Origin: Micromonospora andamanensis
GTDB lineage: Bacteria > Actinomycetota > Actinomycetes > Mycobacteriales > Micromonosporaceae
Assembly (NCBI RefSeq): GCF_016863495.1
Contig: NZ_BOOZ01000004.1
Coordinates: 248,001 to 312,000, forward strand
Direction of reading: 5' to 3'
Length of the DNA: 64,000 nt
Position numbers and translations under genes: made by a program
Part shown: piece after piece, positions 1 to 7,586 of the stretch
How positions within the stretch are numbered: position 1 is the stretch's first letter
Layout of the letters: the number at the start of each line of letters is the position of its first letter
The notes under the pieces: generated by a model
Seen by the model: the letters and a program-made list of their open reading frames with translations, nothing else
Told to the model about the DNA's origin: nothing
Databases searched by the model: none

Positions 1-608
1 ATGCGTTCGTGGCCGAGGCGGCACAGCTCACGGCCGAGAAGTTCGGCGCCGCCCCGGTTGTCCGGCATCACCGCGTCACCGGAGTGCTCGTGGCGGCCGA
101 TCACCGCCACCCGCCCCCCGGTGGCCTCGTACGCGGCGAGCTTGCCGTTGAGCAGCCGGGTGAAGTCGGCGTCGTGGTAGCCGGAGCCGGCCAGGATGAT
201 GGCGGCCACCTGCTGGCCGCGCAGCAGTTCCACGTACTCCAGCTCGCGCTCCGGGTCGCGGTAGCTGTTGCAGATCATCAGCAGGCGGCCCTGGTCGGTG
301 GCGACCCGTTGCAGGCCCCGGGTGATCTCCGAGAAGTACGGGTCGGAGACGTCATGGACGATCACCCCGACGGCGCCGCGGTGCGACCTGGCCAGCAGTT
401 GGGCGTGCGCGTTGGGCACGTACTGCAACTCGGCGACGGCCCGCAGCACCCGTTCGCGCAACTCCTCGGTGACCGGCTTGCTGCTGCCGTTGATCACGCG
501 GGAGGCCGTGGCGGGTGAGACCCCGGCCCGCCGGGCCACATCGGACAGCGTCGCCACACCCGCCCCCTCACGCGTCGCGCCGGCCGCTGCCGTGGCGACC
601 AGCGACAC
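1..608 (-). CDS. LacI-family transcriptional regulator, C-terminus cut by window edge
   Basis: The gene reads leftward off the window, so only about 202 residues are visible. The N-terminus (about residues 20-45, ATLSDVARRAGVSPATASRVING) is a typical LacI helix-turn-helix with hinge. It is followed by the start of a periplasmic-binding-protein-like sensor domain (GVIVHDVSDPYFSEI). I chose the GTG at 608; another GTG at 557 lies just before the HTH and would remove an untypical 17-residue extension. The gene diverges from the oxidoreductase operon at 860. Two matching operators lie in the shared upstream region, so it probably represses that operon and itself until a sugar-like inducer binds. 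The family call is secure; the inducer is unknown. Confidence 0.93.
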   Translation of the reverse strand, partial: MSLVATAAAGATREGAGVATLSDVARRAGVSPATASRVINGSSKPVTEELRERVLRAVAELQYVPNAHAQLLARSHRGAVGVIVHDVSDPYFSEITRGLQRVATDQGRLLMICNSYRDPERELEYVELLRGQQVAAIILAGSGYHDADFTRLLNGKLAAYEATGGRVAVIGRHEHSGDAVMPDNRGGAELLGRELCRLGHER

Positions 609-761
609 CGTACCGCAGTGAGGGTCCTTTTCCGTTCCGCGGTAAACGCAGGTCAAAGACGCAGCTCGGGTTCGATCCACCCGACGTCCGGCGTGCGCGG
701 TGGCCAGCGGTTTGTTCGCGTTCCCGGCGCGAGGCCAGGACCTCGGCGGCCGAAAGTTCCG

Positions 762-787
762 CAGCCAGGTAAGCCCTTGCCTGGCTG
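762..787. promoter_or_regulatory. LacI-type operator 1
   Basis: This is a 26-base inverted repeat with arms cagccagg and cctggctg. Its core (766-783) fits the pattern cAGGNAAGCNCTTNCCTg, which is shared with the second site at 809-826. It lies between the divergent LacI gene and the oxidoreductase operon, the expected place for the binding site of that repressor. The repressor assignment is inferred from position. Confidence 0.65.
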
Positions 788-808
788 TCAGGGCACCGCC
801 TAGTCTTG

Positions 809-826
809 CAGGAAAGCGCTTACCTG
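809..826. promoter_or_regulatory. LacI-type operator 2
   Basis: caggaaagcgcttacctg is an 18-base near-palindrome with the AAGCGCTT core common in LacI/CcpA-type operators. It lies 34 bases before the start at 860. Its centre is 43 bases from that of operator 1, about four helical turns, so a repressor could bridge both sites. Confidence 0.7.
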
Positions 827-859
827 ACCGGTTCGGGCGCGTACGACGGAAGGACCCCC

Positions 860-2011
860 ATGACCCGCAGGTCGATCGGCATCATCGTGAACGGCGTGAC
901 CGGCCGGATGGGATACCGGCAGCATCTGGTGCGCTCCCTGCTGGCCATCCGTTCCGCCGGTGGCGTGCCGCTGGCCGACGGCACCACCGTCTGGCCGCAT
1001 CTCGTCCTCGTCGGCCGCAGCGAGGCCAAGCTGCGCGAGATCGCCGAACGACACGGCCTCGACGACTGGACCACCGACCTGACCGCCGCGCTGGCCCGCG
1101 ACGACGTCCAGATCTACTTCGACGCGCAGGTGACCCAGCAGCGGGAGAAGGCCATCCGATGGGCCATCGAGGCGGGCAAGCACATCTACACCGAGAAGCC
1201 CCTCGCCGAGGACACCGCCGCCGCCCTGGACCTGGCGCGCGCCGCCCGGTCCGCCGGCGTACGCACCGGTGTGGTGCAGGACAAGCTCTTCCTGCCGGGG
1301 CTGCGCAAGCTCAAGCGGCTGCTCGACGGCGGCTTCTTCGGCCAGGTGCTGTCGGTACGCGGCGAGTTCGGCTACTGGGTTTTCGAAGGCGACTGGCAGC
1401 CCGCGCAGCGCCCGTCGTGGAACTACCGGAGCGCCGACGGCGGCGGCATCGTGGTGGACATGTTCCCGCACTGGCACTACGTGCTCGCGGAACTGTTCGG
1501 CGAGGTACGCGCCGTCTCCGCCACCATCGCCACGCACATTCCACGCCGGGTCGACGAGGCCGGACGGCCCTACGAGGCCACCGCCGACGACGCCGCCTAC
1601 GGCATCTTCGAGTTGGCCGGTGGCGTCATCGCCCAGCTCAACTCGTCCTGGTGTGTCCGGGTGTACCGGGACGAGCTTGTCGAGTTCCAGGTCGACGGCA
1701 CCGAGGGCAGCGCGGTCGCCGGGCTGCGGCGCTGTCGGGTGCAACACCGGGCGGTCACCCCCAAGCCGGTCTGGAACCCGGATCTGCCCGCCACGGAGGA
1801 CTTTCGTTCGCAGTGGACGGAGGTGCCGGACAACGAGGACTTCGACAACGGCTTCAAGGTGCAGTGGGAGGCGTTCCTGCGGCACGTCGCCACCGGTGAG
1901 CCGTTCCCGTGGGACTTCCTGGCCGGCGCGCGTGGCGTGCAGCTCGCCGAGCTGGGCCTGCTGTCGGCCCGCGAGGGTCGCCGCGTCGAGGTGCCGGAGC
2001 TGGCCCTGTGA
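860..2011 (+). CDS. Gfo/Idh/MocA family NAD(P)-dependent oxidoreductase
   Basis: This 383-residue protein has an N-terminal Rossmann segment (about residues 6-25, a variant of GxGxxG reading VNGVTGRMG). It also has the family's EKP motif (residues 112-114, YTEKPLAED), where the lysine normally takes part in catalysis, followed by the C-terminal alpha/beta substrate domain. Such enzymes oxidise or reduce hydroxyl/keto groups of sugars, inositols or their derivatives. The ATG is preceded by GGAAGGA, which supports the start. It is the first gene of a LacI-controlled operon with a DUF993 protein and a TIM-barrel isomerase, so a cytosolic sugar or polyol catabolic step is likely. The substrate cannot be read from the sequence. 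Confidence 0.9.
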   Translation: MTRRSIGIIVNGVTGRMGYRQHLVRSLLAIRSAGGVPLADGTTVWPHLVLVGRSEAKLREIAERHGLDDWTTDLTAALARDDVQIYFDAQVTQQREKAIRWAIEAGKHIYTEKPLAEDTAAALDLARAARSAGVRTGVVQDKLFLPGLRKLKRLLDGGFFGQVLSVRGEFGYWVFEGDWQPAQRPSWNYRSADGGGIVVDMFPHWHYVLAELFGEVRAVSATIATHIPRRVDEAGRPYEATADDAAYGIFELAGGVIAQLNSSWCVRVYRDELVEFQVDGTEGSAVAGLRRCRVQHRAVTPKPVWNPDLPATEDFRSQWTEVPDNEDFDNGFKVQWEAFLRHVATGEPFPWDFLAGARGVQLAELGLLSAREGRRVEVPELAL

Positions 2012-2091
2012 GCGAGCGAAGCGAGCGAACCAGCAGGCTCGGTAGCGCGGCGCCTCGCGCCGCCGGCGAGCGGAGCGAGGTGGCGGCGTGA
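2008..2091 (+). CDS. linker micro-ORF bridging two operon genes (27 codons)
   Basis: GTG at 2008-2010 overlaps the stop (TGA, 2009-2011) of the oxidoreductase gene. The micro-ORF's own TGA (2089-2091) overlaps the GTG start (2088) of the next gene, so both junctions are 4-base GTGA overlaps. The peptide begins S-E-R-S-E-R and ends G-E-R-S-E-V-A-A. It is built from the repeated DNA word GAGCGNAGCGAG and contains a 7-bp GC hairpin (2047-2063). I recognise no protein family. It looks like an inserted intergenic repeat that keeps translational coupling between neighbours; translation itself is not proven by sequence alone. Confidence 0.5.
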   Translation: MSERSERTSRLGSAAPRAAGERSEVAA

Positions 2092-3242
2092 GCGGCACCG
2101 AGGTGACAGTGCCCGGCGGCCGCCGGGTGCGGCTCTCCGGCGGCACCGGGCATCCCCGCCCGGACGCGCCGCCGAACTGCCGCGTCGCGTACGCCGCAGC
2201 GCACGTGGTGGCCGACCCGACCGCGGACAACACCCCGGGTGCCCCGGCTGTCCTGGACTGGGACCGTACCCTCGCCTTCCGCCGGCACCTCTGGTCCTAC
2301 GGGCTGGGGGTGGCCGAGGCGATGGACACCGCGCAGCGCGGCATGGGCCTGGACTACCCCGCCACCCGGGAACTGATCCGCCGCAGCGCGGCGGAGGCCC
2401 GGGCCGTCGGTGGGCGGATCGTCGCCGGGGCCGCCACCGACCAGCTGCCACCCGGCCCGGCGACGCTCACCGAGGTCACCGCCGCCTACCGGGAGCAGCT
2501 CGACGACGTGCAGGCGACCGGGGCGGTGCCGGTGCTGATGTGCAGCCGGCACCTGGCCGCCGCCGCCCGTGGCCCCGAGGACTACCTGCGGGTGTACGAC
2601 GAACTGCTGCACGCCGCCGACCGGCCGGTGGTGCTGCACTGGCTCGGTCCGATGTTCGACCCGGCGCTCACCGGTTACTGGGGTACCGCCGACCTGGACC
2701 TGGCCGCCGACACCGTCGTCGAGCTGCTCAAGACCCACGCGTCCCGGGTGGACGGCATCAAGGTGTCGCTGCTCGACGCCGGACGTGAGGTGGCGTTGCG
2801 TCGCCGGCTGCCGGCCGGCGTCCGGCTCTACACCGGCGACGACTTCCATTACCCGGAACTGATCCGGGGTGACGAGGCCGGCCACTCCGACGCGCTGCTC
2901 GGGGTCTTCGCCGCCATCGCGCCGGCCGCGTCGGCCGCGTTCGCCGCCCTGGACCGCAGAGACCTCGAGGCGTACGACGAGATCTTCGCCCCGACCGTGC
3001 CACTGGCCCGACACCTGTTCGCCGCGCCCACCTGGTACTACAAGACCGGCATCGTGTTCCTGGCCTGGCTGGCCGGGCACCAGGAGCACTTCACCATGGT
3101 CGGCGGGTTGCAGTCCGGCCGCTCACCGGAACACCTGGGTACCCTGCTCACCCTCGCCGACGCCGCCGGCCTGCTGCCCGACGCCGAGCAGGCCGCCGCC
3201 CGGGCCCGGGCCTTCTTCACAGTGGCCGGGGTGACCCAGTGA
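2088..3242 (+). CDS. DUF993 / dihydrodipicolinate-synthase-like family protein
   Basis: This 384-residue protein matches the DUF993 group, annotated as dihydrodipicolinate-synthase family and probably a TIM-barrel lyase or aldolase. Recognisable stretches are FRRHLWSYGLGVAEAMDTAQRGMGLDY near residue 65 and a DGIKVSLLD strand whose lysine could be the Schiff-base residue. The GTG start overlaps the end of the linker ORF, and the stop overlaps the start of the next gene (GTGA). Its constant neighbours here, a Gfo/Idh oxidoreductase and a sugar isomerase-like protein, suggest it cleaves or dehydrates a keto-sugar intermediate. That is inference; no substrate is known to me for this family. Confidence 0.85.
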   Translation: MSGTEVTVPGGRRVRLSGGTGHPRPDAPPNCRVAYAAAHVVADPTADNTPGAPAVLDWDRTLAFRRHLWSYGLGVAEAMDTAQRGMGLDYPATRELIRRSAAEARAVGGRIVAGAATDQLPPGPATLTEVTAAYREQLDDVQATGAVPVLMCSRHLAAAARGPEDYLRVYDELLHAADRPVVLHWLGPMFDPALTGYWGTADLDLAADTVVELLKTHASRVDGIKVSLLDAGREVALRRRLPAGVRLYTGDDFHYPELIRGDEAGHSDALLGVFAAIAPAASAAFAALDRRDLEAYDEIFAPTVPLARHLFAAPTWYYKTGIVFLAWLAGHQEHFTMVGGLQSGRSPEHLGTLLTLADAAGLLPDAEQAAARARAFFTVAGVTQ

Positions 3243-4051
3243 GCCGGGCGGCCCTGCGCCGGTTCTCGTTCAACCAGGCCACCGCCCAGCACTGGCCGCT
3301 GCCCGACGTGGTCGCCGGCTGCGCCGCCGCCGGGGTACCGGGCATCGGCCTGTGGCGGGAACCGGTAGCCGAGTACGGTCTCGGTCGCGCCGCGAAGCTG
3401 GTCCGCGACGCCGGGCTGGCGGTCACCACGCTGTGCCGGGGCGGGTTCTTCACCGCCGACGACTGGCGGGAGCAGAACCTGCGCGCCATCGACGAGGCGG
3501 CCACGCTCGGCGCGCCGGTGCTGGTCCTGGTCTCCGGCGGCCTGCCGCCGGGCAGCAAGGACATCGACGGTGCCCGCGCCCGGGTGGCCGACGCGATAGC
3601 CGAACTCGCCCCGCACGCCGACGCCGCCGGGGTGACCCTGGCCATCGAACCGCTGCACCCGATGTTCGCCGCCGACAGGTGCGTCATCGCCACCCTCGGT
3701 CAGGCGCTCGACATCGCCGAGCGGTTCGACCCGGGCGTGGTCGGCGTGGTGGTGGACGCGTACCACGTGTGGTGGGACGACACCGTCCACGACCAGATCG
3801 CCCGCGCGGGGGACTGGATCGCCGCGTTCCAGGTCTGCGACTGGGTCACCCCGCTGCCGGAGGGGGTGCTGCTCGGCCGGGCGCTGCCCGGTGACGGCTG
3901 CATCGAGCTGCGCCGGCTGCGCGAGGCGGTGGACGCGGCCGGCTACGCCGGCCCGATCGAGGTGGAGGTCTTCAACGCCGAGGTGTGGGCACGTCCCGGC
4001 GAGCAGATCCTGGCCGCCGCCATCGACGGTTACCTCCGCGAGGTCACCTGA
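3239..4051 (+). CDS. sugar phosphate isomerase/epimerase (xylose-isomerase-like TIM barrel)
   Basis: This 270-residue protein has the AP-endonuclease-2/xylose-isomerase-like TIM-barrel fold. The glutamate-containing strand LAIEPLHPM and later V-D-A-Y-H-V-W-W-D and E-V-F-N segments carry the usual metal-binding Glu/Asp/His residues. The GTG start overlaps the stop of the DUF993 gene by four bases, so the two are translationally coupled. It is the last gene of the LacI-controlled operon. Members interconvert or cleave sugars, inososes or sugar acids in the cytosol. I am confident of the fold and not of the reaction. Confidence 0.88.
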   Translation: MSRAALRRFSFNQATAQHWPLPDVVAGCAAAGVPGIGLWREPVAEYGLGRAAKLVRDAGLAVTTLCRGGFFTADDWREQNLRAIDEAATLGAPVLVLVSGGLPPGSKDIDGARARVADAIAELAPHADAAGVTLAIEPLHPMFAADRCVIATLGQALDIAERFDPGVVGVVVDAYHVWWDDTVHDQIARAGDWIAAFQVCDWVTPLPEGVLLGRALPGDGCIELRRLREAVDAAGYAGPIEVEVFNAEVWARPGEQILAAAIDGYLREVT

Positions 4052-4190
4052 CCCGGTGGCCGTGCGGGCCGACCAGCCGCGCCGGGAGGAGCCGGACGGT
4101 GGGTGCCTGCTTCCGGTGACCCGGCATCCATGAGAGTCTTACCCGGCTCAGCTCCCGTCGTGGTATCACCATGTTCCTGAGGGATCCGCC

Positions 4191-5732
4191 ATGCAGACTC
4201 ATCCTGTTCGTCGGTGGCTTGCCGGCGTGGCCGTCGTCGGCGTGCTCGTCACTGTGGCCCTCGGCGCGCCGGCCGCCGCAGCGCCGGCCGGGACCGCCCT
4301 GGCGAGCGTCAACAACGTCGTCGTCGCCACCGACGGGCCGCAGAAGTTCGTCGCGCTCAGCCTGCTCGGCTATCCCAGCGAGCGGCCGGTCGGCACCTAC
4401 CGCGTGCGGGTCGACCGCAGCGCCGTCACGGACTTCGCCACCGTCGAGCAGGGCTTGGACCCGGACGTGTGCACGACTGAGGGTGCGGTCCTCGACTGCG
4501 CGGTGACGATCGACAGTGACTGGGGTTCGGAACTGCTCAGCCTGGCCGTCCGGGCGGGGGCGGACGCGCAGCCGGGCCAGCAGGGGGAACTGGTGTTCAC
4601 CCTCACCACGCCCGACGGCACCACCGGGACCTACCGGTCCACCGTCACCATCGGTGAAGGGGTCGACCTCGCCGCCGAGCCGGAGTTGACGCTGGAGAGC
4701 AGCCTGGGTGGCCGGGTCGAGGTACCGCTGACGGTGCTGAACCGGGGCACGAAGACCGCGCGCGGGTTGGTGCTGTACCTGTCCGGCTCCTACGGGTTCA
4801 CCCCGTCGAAGCGGTACGAGAACTGCGAGTACAGCGACCTTGACCTCGACGACAGCAGCTTCGCCTGCACGTTCGACAATTCCCTGGAGCCCGGTGAGTC
4901 GCTGCGGGTGGACCCGACGTTCGGCGGAACGGTACCGGCCGACAGTTGGGCGCCGAACCGGCACCTCAGCAACGCGGTCTGGTTCACCCCTGCCGACTGG
5001 GCGGCGTTCCGTCCCGGGTTGGGCTCGACCGGGCCGCTCGGCCCGAAGGGCGACGACGAGGCGCTGACGCTGGTGCCGGTCGGCGGTACCCAGGCCCGCG
5101 CGCTCGGGCAGACCGACACCAACCCGCACGACAACGAAACCCGGATCACGCTCACCGTCGACGGCGACCAGCGTGGCGACGTGGCCGCCGAGGGGACCAC
5201 CGTCACCGGAGCGGTCGGCGACACCGTCGCGATGCGGGTCGGCTACCTCAACAACGGCCCGGCCAGCGCCGGCCCCAACGGCCAGCAGGGTCTCAACGTC
5301 GAGGCCATCGTGACCCTGCCCGCACATGTCACAGCGGTCACCGCCCCGCAGTCCTGTGTCGACCAGGATGAGGACGAGTGGCGGCCCGGCAAGCCGGGCG
5401 CGCGGGTCTACGTGTGTTTCGCGCGCGGCACGATCAGCAGTGGTGAGCGGCTGAGTTTCGAGTTCGACGTGCGGATCGACCGGGCCGGCGGCAAGGGCGG
5501 CACGGTCCGGTTGCACACCTTCAACGGCGACGGCCCGGTCAAGGACCTGAACCCCGCCAACGACACCGCGAAGATCCAGCTGGAGATCTCCGGCGGTGGC
5601 GGTGGCGGCGGTTCGCTGCCGATCACCGGTGCCTCGACCGGCCTGATCGCCGGCATCGGTCTCGTGCTGATCGTCGCCGGTGCCCTCGGCTACCTGCTGG
5701 CCCGGCGGGGCCGGATCCGGTTCATCGTGTGA
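4191..5732 (+). CDS. secreted LPXTG-anchored surface protein
   Basis: The 513-residue product starts with a clear signal peptide (RRWLAGVAVVGVLVTVALG, cleavage near APAAAAPAG around residue 33). It ends with a sorting signal: LPITG at residues 476-480, a hydrophobic helix, and a positively charged tail RRGRIRFIV. A Gly-rich spacer (GGGGGG) precedes the LPITG. The body looks like Ig-like/DUF11-type beta domains, with segments such as LNRGTKTARGLVLYLSGS and VGYLNNGPASAGPN. A sortase would link it to the cell wall; none is encoded in this window. The RBS GAGGGATCC supports the ATG. Function beyond a surface or adhesin-like role is unknown. Confidence 0.85.
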   Translation: MQTHPVRRWLAGVAVVGVLVTVALGAPAAAAPAGTALASVNNVVVATDGPQKFVALSLLGYPSERPVGTYRVRVDRSAVTDFATVEQGLDPDVCTTEGAVLDCAVTIDSDWGSELLSLAVRAGADAQPGQQGELVFTLTTPDGTTGTYRSTVTIGEGVDLAAEPELTLESSLGGRVEVPLTVLNRGTKTARGLVLYLSGSYGFTPSKRYENCEYSDLDLDDSSFACTFDNSLEPGESLRVDPTFGGTVPADSWAPNRHLSNAVWFTPADWAAFRPGLGSTGPLGPKGDDEALTLVPVGGTQARALGQTDTNPHDNETRITLTVDGDQRGDVAAEGTTVTGAVGDTVAMRVGYLNNGPASAGPNGQQGLNVEAIVTLPAHVTAVTAPQSCVDQDEDEWRPGKPGARVYVCFARGTISSGERLSFEFDVRIDRAGGKGGTVRLHTFNGDGPVKDLNPANDTAKIQLEISGGGGGGGSLPITGASTGLIAGIGLVLIVAGALGYLLARRGRIRFIV

Positions 5733-5750
5733 GCTGACGGTTCGCCGTGC

Positions 5751-5779
5751 GAGCTGACCCGGTGCTGTCGGGTCAGCTC
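5751..5779. terminator. bidirectional hairpin between convergent genes
   Basis: Arms gagctgaccc (5751-5760) and gggtcagctc (5770-5779) form a perfect 10-bp stem with a 9-base loop. It sits between the surface protein gene and the convergent exonuclease gene, and overlaps the last codons of the latter. There is no U-tract, as is usual for actinomycete terminators. Confidence 0.7.
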
Positions 5780-6702
5780 GTCGCGGAGCGGGTGGCCAGC
5801 GCGTCGACCAGCCGACGGGTGGACCCGGCGAGGTTCCACCGCTCGGCCAGGTCGAGCAGTCGTTCCGGATCGGCCGGCGACACCGGCAGCTCGGTGGTCA
5901 GCGGTGGCAGGGGTACGTCCAGGGCGACCCGGACCACCTTCGGCGCCACCGCCAGGTAGTCCCGGGCCGCGTCGAGCTTGCCGCGCAGCCCGGGCGCGAA
6001 GCCGGCGGCCGGGTCGTCCAGGGCGGCGAGGATGCCGGCGATGTCGCCGTACCTGTCGACCAGCCGGGCGGCGGTCTTCTCGCCGACGCCGGCCACCCCG
6101 GGCAGCCCGTCGGACGGGTCACCGCGCAGCGCGGCGAACTCGGCGTACCTGTCGGCCGGCACGCCGTAGCGGGCCCGCACGGCGGCGTCGTCGCAGTCCT
6201 CCAGCTTGGCCACCCCCCGCCCGATGTAGAGCAGGCGCACGCCCCGGGCGTCGTCGATCAGCTGGAACAGGTCCCGGTCACCGGAGACCACCTCCACCGG
6301 CCCGGGCTGGGTGACCGACAGGGTGCCCAGTACGTCGTCCGCCTCGTATCCGGTCGCGCCGACGACCGTCACCCCCAGCGCGTCGAGCACGTCCAGGATC
6401 ATCGGCACCTGGGGGGAGAGGGTGTCCGGCACCACCTCGCCGCCCTCGGGGGCCACCCGGTGCGCCTTGTACGACGGCAGCAGCGCGACCCGCCAGTCCG
6501 GCCGCCAGTCGTGGTCCATCGCGCACACCATCCGCCCTGGCTGCCGGGTGCGCACCAGGTGGGCGAGCATGTCGAGGAACCCGCGCACCGCGTTCACCGG
6601 CTGACCGTCGGCGGTCTTCGCGGCGGATTCGGGGATGCCGAAGTACGCCCGGAAGTAGAGACTGGGCGAGTCGATGAGCATGATCGGGGTCTGCGCTGTC
6701 AC
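5773..6702 (-). CDS. 5'-3' exonuclease (PIN/H3TH domain, Pol I N-terminal type)
   Basis: The 309-residue protein is a stand-alone homologue of the DNA polymerase I 5' nuclease domain. Visible motifs are MLIDSPSLYFRAYFG near the start, CAMDHDWRPDWR, GYEADDVLGTL and VSGDRDLFQL with the metal-binding acidic residues. A helix-hairpin-helix GDPSDGLPGVAGVGEKTA follows. The family removes 5' flaps and RNA primers in the cytosol. I chose the GTG at 6702 (VTAQTP...); the ATG at 6681 would still keep all motifs. The gene is monocistronic and divergent from the small VOC gene. Confidence 0.9.
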   Translation of the reverse strand: MTAQTPIMLIDSPSLYFRAYFGIPESAAKTADGQPVNAVRGFLDMLAHLVRTRQPGRMVCAMDHDWRPDWRVALLPSYKAHRVAPEGGEVVPDTLSPQVPMILDVLDALGVTVVGATGYEADDVLGTLSVTQPGPVEVVSGDRDLFQLIDDARGVRLLYIGRGVAKLEDCDDAAVRARYGVPADRYAEFAALRGDPSDGLPGVAGVGEKTAARLVDRYGDIAGILAALDDPAAGFAPGLRGKLDAARDYLAVAPKVVRVALDVPLPPLTTELPVSPADPERLLDLAERWNLAGSTRRLVDALATRSATS

Positions 6703-6789
6703 GCCCGACAGCCTGGCACACCGCACCGACGTTCCCGGCGTACGGCATGTCGGCGGGTTCCTTCCGCCGGCGCGACGAAGGAGGGCCTG

Positions 6790-7170
6790 ATGACCGCACC
6801 GACCCGGCTGGCGCTCACCACAGTCAACCTCGACACACCCGAACCGGCGGCGCTGGCCCGCTTCTACGCGCGCCTGCTCGGTTGGGACATCGCCGTCGAG
6901 GAGGCCGACGACGTGATCCTGCGTGCCCCCGACGGCGGGGTGGGGCTGTCCTTCCAGCGGGAACGGGCGTACGTGCGGCCGAGCTGGCCAGCGGTGGCCG
7001 GCCAGCAGCAGATGATGATGCACCTGGAGATCGGGGTGCAGGATCTGCCGGCCGCGGTGGAGCACGCGCTGGCCTGCGGCGCGACGCTTGCCGCTTATCA
7101 GCCCCAGGAGGACGTCCGGGTCTGTCTGGACCCGGACGGCCACCCGTTCTGCCTCTGGCTGACGGACTGA
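6790..7170 (+). CDS. VOC (glyoxalase/bleomycin-resistance) family protein
   Basis: The 126-residue protein contains one vicinal-oxygen-chelate domain, with two beta-alpha-beta-beta-beta repeats. The first starts at LALTTVNLDTPEPAALARFYARLLGW and the second near MMMHLEIGVQDLPAAVEHALACGA. It ends with VCLDPDGHPFCLWL. The ATG follows an excellent RBS, AAGGAGGG (6778-6785). Single-domain members act as dimers and are usually metal-dependent enzymes or drug-binding proteins. The substrate is unknown. Confidence 0.88.
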   Translation: MTAPTRLALTTVNLDTPEPAALARFYARLLGWDIAVEEADDVILRAPDGGVGLSFQRERAYVRPSWPAVAGQQQMMMHLEIGVQDLPAAVEHALACGATLAAYQPQEDVRVCLDPDGHPFCLWLTD

Positions 7171-7183
7171 CCCGGTCGTGCCG

Positions 7184-7411
7184 TCAGCTCGCACCGGCCG
7201 TAGCTCGCCCGCCGCGTCGCTTGACGACGTACGGCAGCACGAACAGGTACAGACCGGTGAACAGCAGCAGGGCCAGCGGCAGCAGCGGTAGGTAGGCAAC
7301 CCACTCGACCGGGTTGTCCTGCCCTAGCGCGACGAAGGTGACGATGACTGTCACCGTGAACGCGATCGCCAGCCACCGATGGATCTGCCGGATCCAGTTG
7401 TTCCACCTCAT
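7184..7411 (-). CDS. small two-helix membrane protein
   Basis: The 75-residue product has two strongly hydrophobic segments (about residues 13-30 and 37-62), separated by GQDNPVEWVAY. The tail is basic: VVKRRGGRATAGAS. An RBS GGGAGG precedes the ATG at 7411. I recognise no named family. It resembles short actinobacterial membrane proteins with an N-terminal RWNNWIRQIHRW motif, possibly PepSY-TM-like fragments. It faces the VOC gene tail to tail. Confidence 0.75.
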   Translation of the reverse strand: MRWNNWIRQIHRWLAIAFTVTVIVTFVALGQDNPVEWVAYLPLLPLALLLFTGLYLFVLPYVVKRRGGRATAGAS

Positions 7412-7574
7412 CGAAACCTCCCAGCCGAGTAGCGGCACCGGTCGGGCGGTCGCCCGGCCGGGTGTGACCTCGCTGGTCAAGCTAGTGACGGCGGTCGGCT
7501 GGTGCTTCTCGATTCCTGACCGGTCCGCCGCGACGGCGCGGCACCACCCCGCGCCGGATGGCCCAAACGACCGT

Positions 7575-7586
7575 TAAGCTAGCTGG
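7575..7586 (+). promoter_or_regulatory. -10 element for a leaderless transcript
   Basis: TAAGCT (7575-7580) ends six bases before the GTG at 7587, and no Shine-Dalgarno sequence is present. Transcription is expected to begin at the start codon. Confidence 0.55.

Noticed and set aside
2692..3240. Frameshift or second gene within the DUF993 region
   Set aside because: The main frame stays open with consistent third-position GC up to the 4-base overlap with the next gene; the other frames are low-complexity.
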